Positions 14,817 to 16,772 of a stretch of DNA of 16,772 nt are shown one piece after another (the first letter of the stretch is position 1; each line of letters starts with the position of its first letter). Made by a program: the position numbers and the translations under genes. Under the pieces are notes generated by a model that made no database searches, was not told the DNA's origin, and saw nothing but the letters and a program-made list of their open reading frames with translations. Source of the DNA: CAZNRY01 sp964575675 (GTDB lineage Bacteria; Eisenbacteria; RBG-16-71-46; CAIMUX01; VGJL01); the NCBI GenBank assembly GCA_964575675.1, contig CAZNRY010000091.1:1-16772 (forward strand). Reading direction: 5' to 3'.

Positions 14817-15569
14817 ATGCGACTCGGGTGGGTCCCGCTGGTGGCGGTGGTGGTGGGTTGTTTGGGAGTGGGCGAGGCACGGGCGCAGGCGCAGGATACC
14901 GGCTCCATGCCTACGGGCCCGGTCAGCGAACCGGCCGCTCCGCCGAAGTCCGTTTTCCAGTCCCTCAAGAACTTCGGCTCCTTCGGCGTGGACATGGGGA
15001 TCATGCGCTTCACGGGCGACAACGATGCCTCGAAGGACGCCTACATCCGGCCCTCCATGCAGACCGTCTTCCGCTACCGGTTCAGCGACGACTGGGTCGG
15101 GGTGGGCGAGTTCGGCTTCGGCTGGAACGCGTACAAGCAAAAGGCCGACACGGTCCTGACGGTCATGTCGGGGACCCTCGGCGGCTACCGGCACTTTTCG
15201 GACGCTCTCGGCCTCGACTGGAAGCTCGGGGGCGGCGTCGGAATGTACCGCTGGAACTACAAGAACGCGGGCAAGAGCATCCGCGATTCCGAGACGCAGC
15301 TCTTCCTTCGCGGGGTCGACCCCGGGGTGTTCGCCGGGATGGAAGTCGAGAAGCGCCTGGCCTCGCACGTGACGCTGCACGCCACGACGCAGTTCCACTA
15401 TCTCTTCTCCGCGAACGAGACCGACTTCCCGTCGATGCTCGGCGGGAACGATTCGTTCGCCGTGATCCGCTTCGGGATCAACTATCACTTCTCCCCCTAC
15501 GAGGGGATCCTCTGGGAGCGCAAGACCAAGCGCACGATCCGTCTGACGTCCGGCAAAGCAGGTTCCTGA
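14817..15569 (+). CDS. Outer-membrane beta-barrel protein candidate
   Basis: A 250-residue protein with a Sec signal peptide ending ARA at residue 23. A Pro/Ala-rich linker follows, then alternating aromatic and glycine strands typical of a small beta-barrel: FGVDMGIMRFTGD, VGVGEFGFGWNAY, LGGYRHF, GGGVGMYRWNY, HATTQFHYLF and the closing FAVIRFGINYHFSP. The overall layout recalls OmpW/OmpA-barrel-like proteins, but no specific family is claimed. After the strand near 220-230 there is a basic tail (WERKTKRTIRL), unusual since many barrels end on an aromatic residue. ATG 14817 has AAGGAG upstream. guaB follows after only 17 bp. Confidence 0.8.
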   Translation: MRLGWVPLVAVVVGCLGVGEARAQAQDTGSMPTGPVSEPAAPPKSVFQSLKNFGSFGVDMGIMRFTGDNDASKDAYIRPSMQTVFRYRFSDDWVGVGEFGFGWNAYKQKADTVLTVMSGTLGGYRHFSDALGLDWKLGGGVGMYRWNYKNAGKSIRDSETQLFLRGVDPGVFAGMEVEKRLASHVTLHATTQFHYLFSANETDFPSMLGGNDSFAVIRFGINYHFSPYEGILWERKTKRTIRLTSGKAGS

Positions 15570-15586
15570 TTCCATCGGGAGGTGCC

Positions 15587-16772
15587 ATGCATGAGCGCGT
15601 CGTGGGGGAAGGTCTAACCTTCGACGACGTCCTGCTGATTCCCCGCAAGTCCGACGTTCTGCCCGGCGAGGTCGATACCGCAGTCCAACTCACGCCCCGG
15701 CTTCGCATCGGGATCCCGCTCTTCTCTTCCGCGATGGACACGGTGACCGAGTCGCGCCTCGCGATCGCGCTCGCGCGCGAGGGCGGGATCGGCGTGATCC
15801 ACAAGAACCTCACGATCGAGGAGCAGGCCTCCGAGGTCGAGCGGGTGAAGCGGTCCGAGAGCGGGATGATCACGGACCCGGTCACGCTGCCGCCCGATCT
15901 GGTGATCAGCGAGGCGGTCGCCGTGATGGAGAAGTTCCGCGTGTCGGGCGTGCCGATCACGAAGGACGGGATCCTGGTCGGGATCCTGACCAACCGGGAT
16001 TTGCGCTTCATCGGGGACTTCACGCTTCGGATCGAGCAGGTCATGACGCACGAGAACCTGATCACCGTGCCGGTCGGGACGACGCTCGATGAGGCGAAGG
16101 AGCTGCTCCACAAGCACAAGATCGAGAAGCTGCCGGTCGTCGATGCGGACTACCGGCTACGCGGGTTGATCACGGTCAAGGACATCATGAAGAAGCTGCA
16201 GTACCCGAACGCCTGCAAGGACGAGCAGGGACGGCTTCGGGTCGCCGCGGCGATCGGAACCTCGGGCGACACGATGGATCGCGCGGACGCGCTCGTGGCG
16301 AAAGGGGTCGATCTGCTGGTCGTGGACAGCGCGCACGGACACTCGACCCGCGTGCTCAAGATGACCGAGCGGGTGCGGGCGCGGTTCCCCGAGACGGACC
16401 TGATGGCCGGCAACGTTGCGACAAGAGAGGCGACGCGCGACCTGATCGCGGCGGGTGCCAGCATCGTCAAGGTCGGGATGGGACCGGGCGCGATCTGCAC
16501 GACGCGCGTGGTCGCGGGCGCCGGCGTGCCGCAGATCACGGCCATCCTGGACTGCGCCGAGGAGGCCGGCCGCGCGGGTGTGCGCGTGATCGCGGACGGC
16601 GGGATCAAGTACAGCGGCGACATCACGAAGGCGCTCGCCGCGGGCGCGTCGGCCGTCATGATCGGCTCGCTCTTCGCCGGGACGGAAGAGAGCCCGGGCG
16701 AGACGGTGCTCTACCAAGGACGGACGTACAAGGCCTACCGCGGGATGGGATCGATCGGCGCGATGCAGCGCG
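15587..16772 (+). CDS. guaB: Inosine-5'-monophosphate dehydrogenase, 3' end outside window
   Basis: GuaB oxidises IMP to XMP with NAD+, the committed step to guanine nucleotides in the cytoplasm. The visible 395 residues begin with LTFDDVLLIPRKSDVLP. The TIM-barrel core (SSAMDTVTESRLAIALAREG, HKNLTIEEQA) is interrupted by a CBS pair (about 92-205; two motifs near ITDPVTL and HKIEKLPVVD). The core then continues with VVDSAHGHS, the GNVATREA motif and the catalytic loop GPGAICTTR with Cys304. IADGGIKYSGDI binds the phosphate region. The sequence stops before the mobile flap. The ATG at 15587 has GGGAGG four bases upstream. The overlapping ATG at 15591 is in another frame. It lies 17 bp behind the outer-membrane protein gene and may share its transcript. 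Confidence 0.97.
   Translation, partial: MHERVVGEGLTFDDVLLIPRKSDVLPGEVDTAVQLTPRLRIGIPLFSSAMDTVTESRLAIALAREGGIGVIHKNLTIEEQASEVERVKRSESGMITDPVTLPPDLVISEAVAVMEKFRVSGVPITKDGILVGILTNRDLRFIGDFTLRIEQVMTHENLITVPVGTTLDEAKELLHKHKIEKLPVVDADYRLRGLITVKDIMKKLQYPNACKDEQGRLRVAAAIGTSGDTMDRADALVAKGVDLLVVDSAHGHSTRVLKMTERVRARFPETDLMAGNVATREATRDLIAAGASIVKVGMGPGAICTTRVVAGAGVPQITAILDCAEEAGRAGVRVIADGGIKYSGDITKALAAGASAVMIGSLFAGTEESPGETVLYQGRTYKAYRGMGSIGAMQR

Overview
The window is GC-rich (most codons end in G or C) and looks chromosomal. Several secreted proteins end in FlgD-like domains, and there is a membrane-anchored TPR-CHAT protease and an ECF sigma factor with a zinc-finger anti-sigma. This mix suggests a Gram-negative bacterium of the FCB-like candidate phyla, for example Eisenbacteria-like. 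That placement is inference, since no rRNA is present. A run of exactly 100 N (14394-14493) shows that this is a scaffolded assembly.

Region 1 (1-4820, minus strand) is one compact operon: a sigma-70-type promoter, a tRNA with anticodon CAU, then tilS, hpt and ftsH. tilS lies 20 bp after the tRNA, tilS and hpt overlap by ATGA, and ftsH starts 10 bp after hpt. The tilS-hpt-ftsH order is widely conserved. Two things are unusual. The ftsH gene, which runs off the left edge, carries a complete in-frame 448-codon intein with a dodecapeptide (LAGLIDADG-type) endonuclease and an extra helix-turn-helix segment, inserted next to the FtsH pore loop. The Hpt protein keeps the family fold signatures but has lost the two acidic residues of its PRPP loop, including the catalytic base. 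It may be a pseudoenzyme kept for its role with TilS and FtsH.

Region 2 (4841-7065, minus) holds a 719-residue membrane or exported protein of unknown function. It has a Cys-rich N-terminal domain, an internal hydrophobic segment, three copies of a module combining acidic calcium-type loops with CxxCG and HxxxHG motifs at identical spacing, and a FlgD-like C-terminus. A strong hairpin lies just downstream.

Region 3 (7066-7519) is a divergent intergenic stretch. It has three tandem 16-bp repeats and a good sigma-70 promoter, with a 12-bp palindrome starting inside the -35 box.

Region 4 (7520-11508, plus) encodes a small Cys-rich secreted protein and a 1079-residue membrane-anchored TPR-CHAT protease with both catalytic residues. 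Facing it, and overlapping its 3' end by 48 bp, is an ECF sigma/anti-sigma operon (12853-11461, minus). The anti-sigma carries TPR repeats outside the membrane.

Region 5 (13074-16772, plus) encodes a secreted multidomain protein interrupted by the assembly gap, an outer-membrane beta-barrel candidate with its own TTGACA promoter, and, 17 bp further on, guaB (IMP dehydrogenase), which runs off the right edge.
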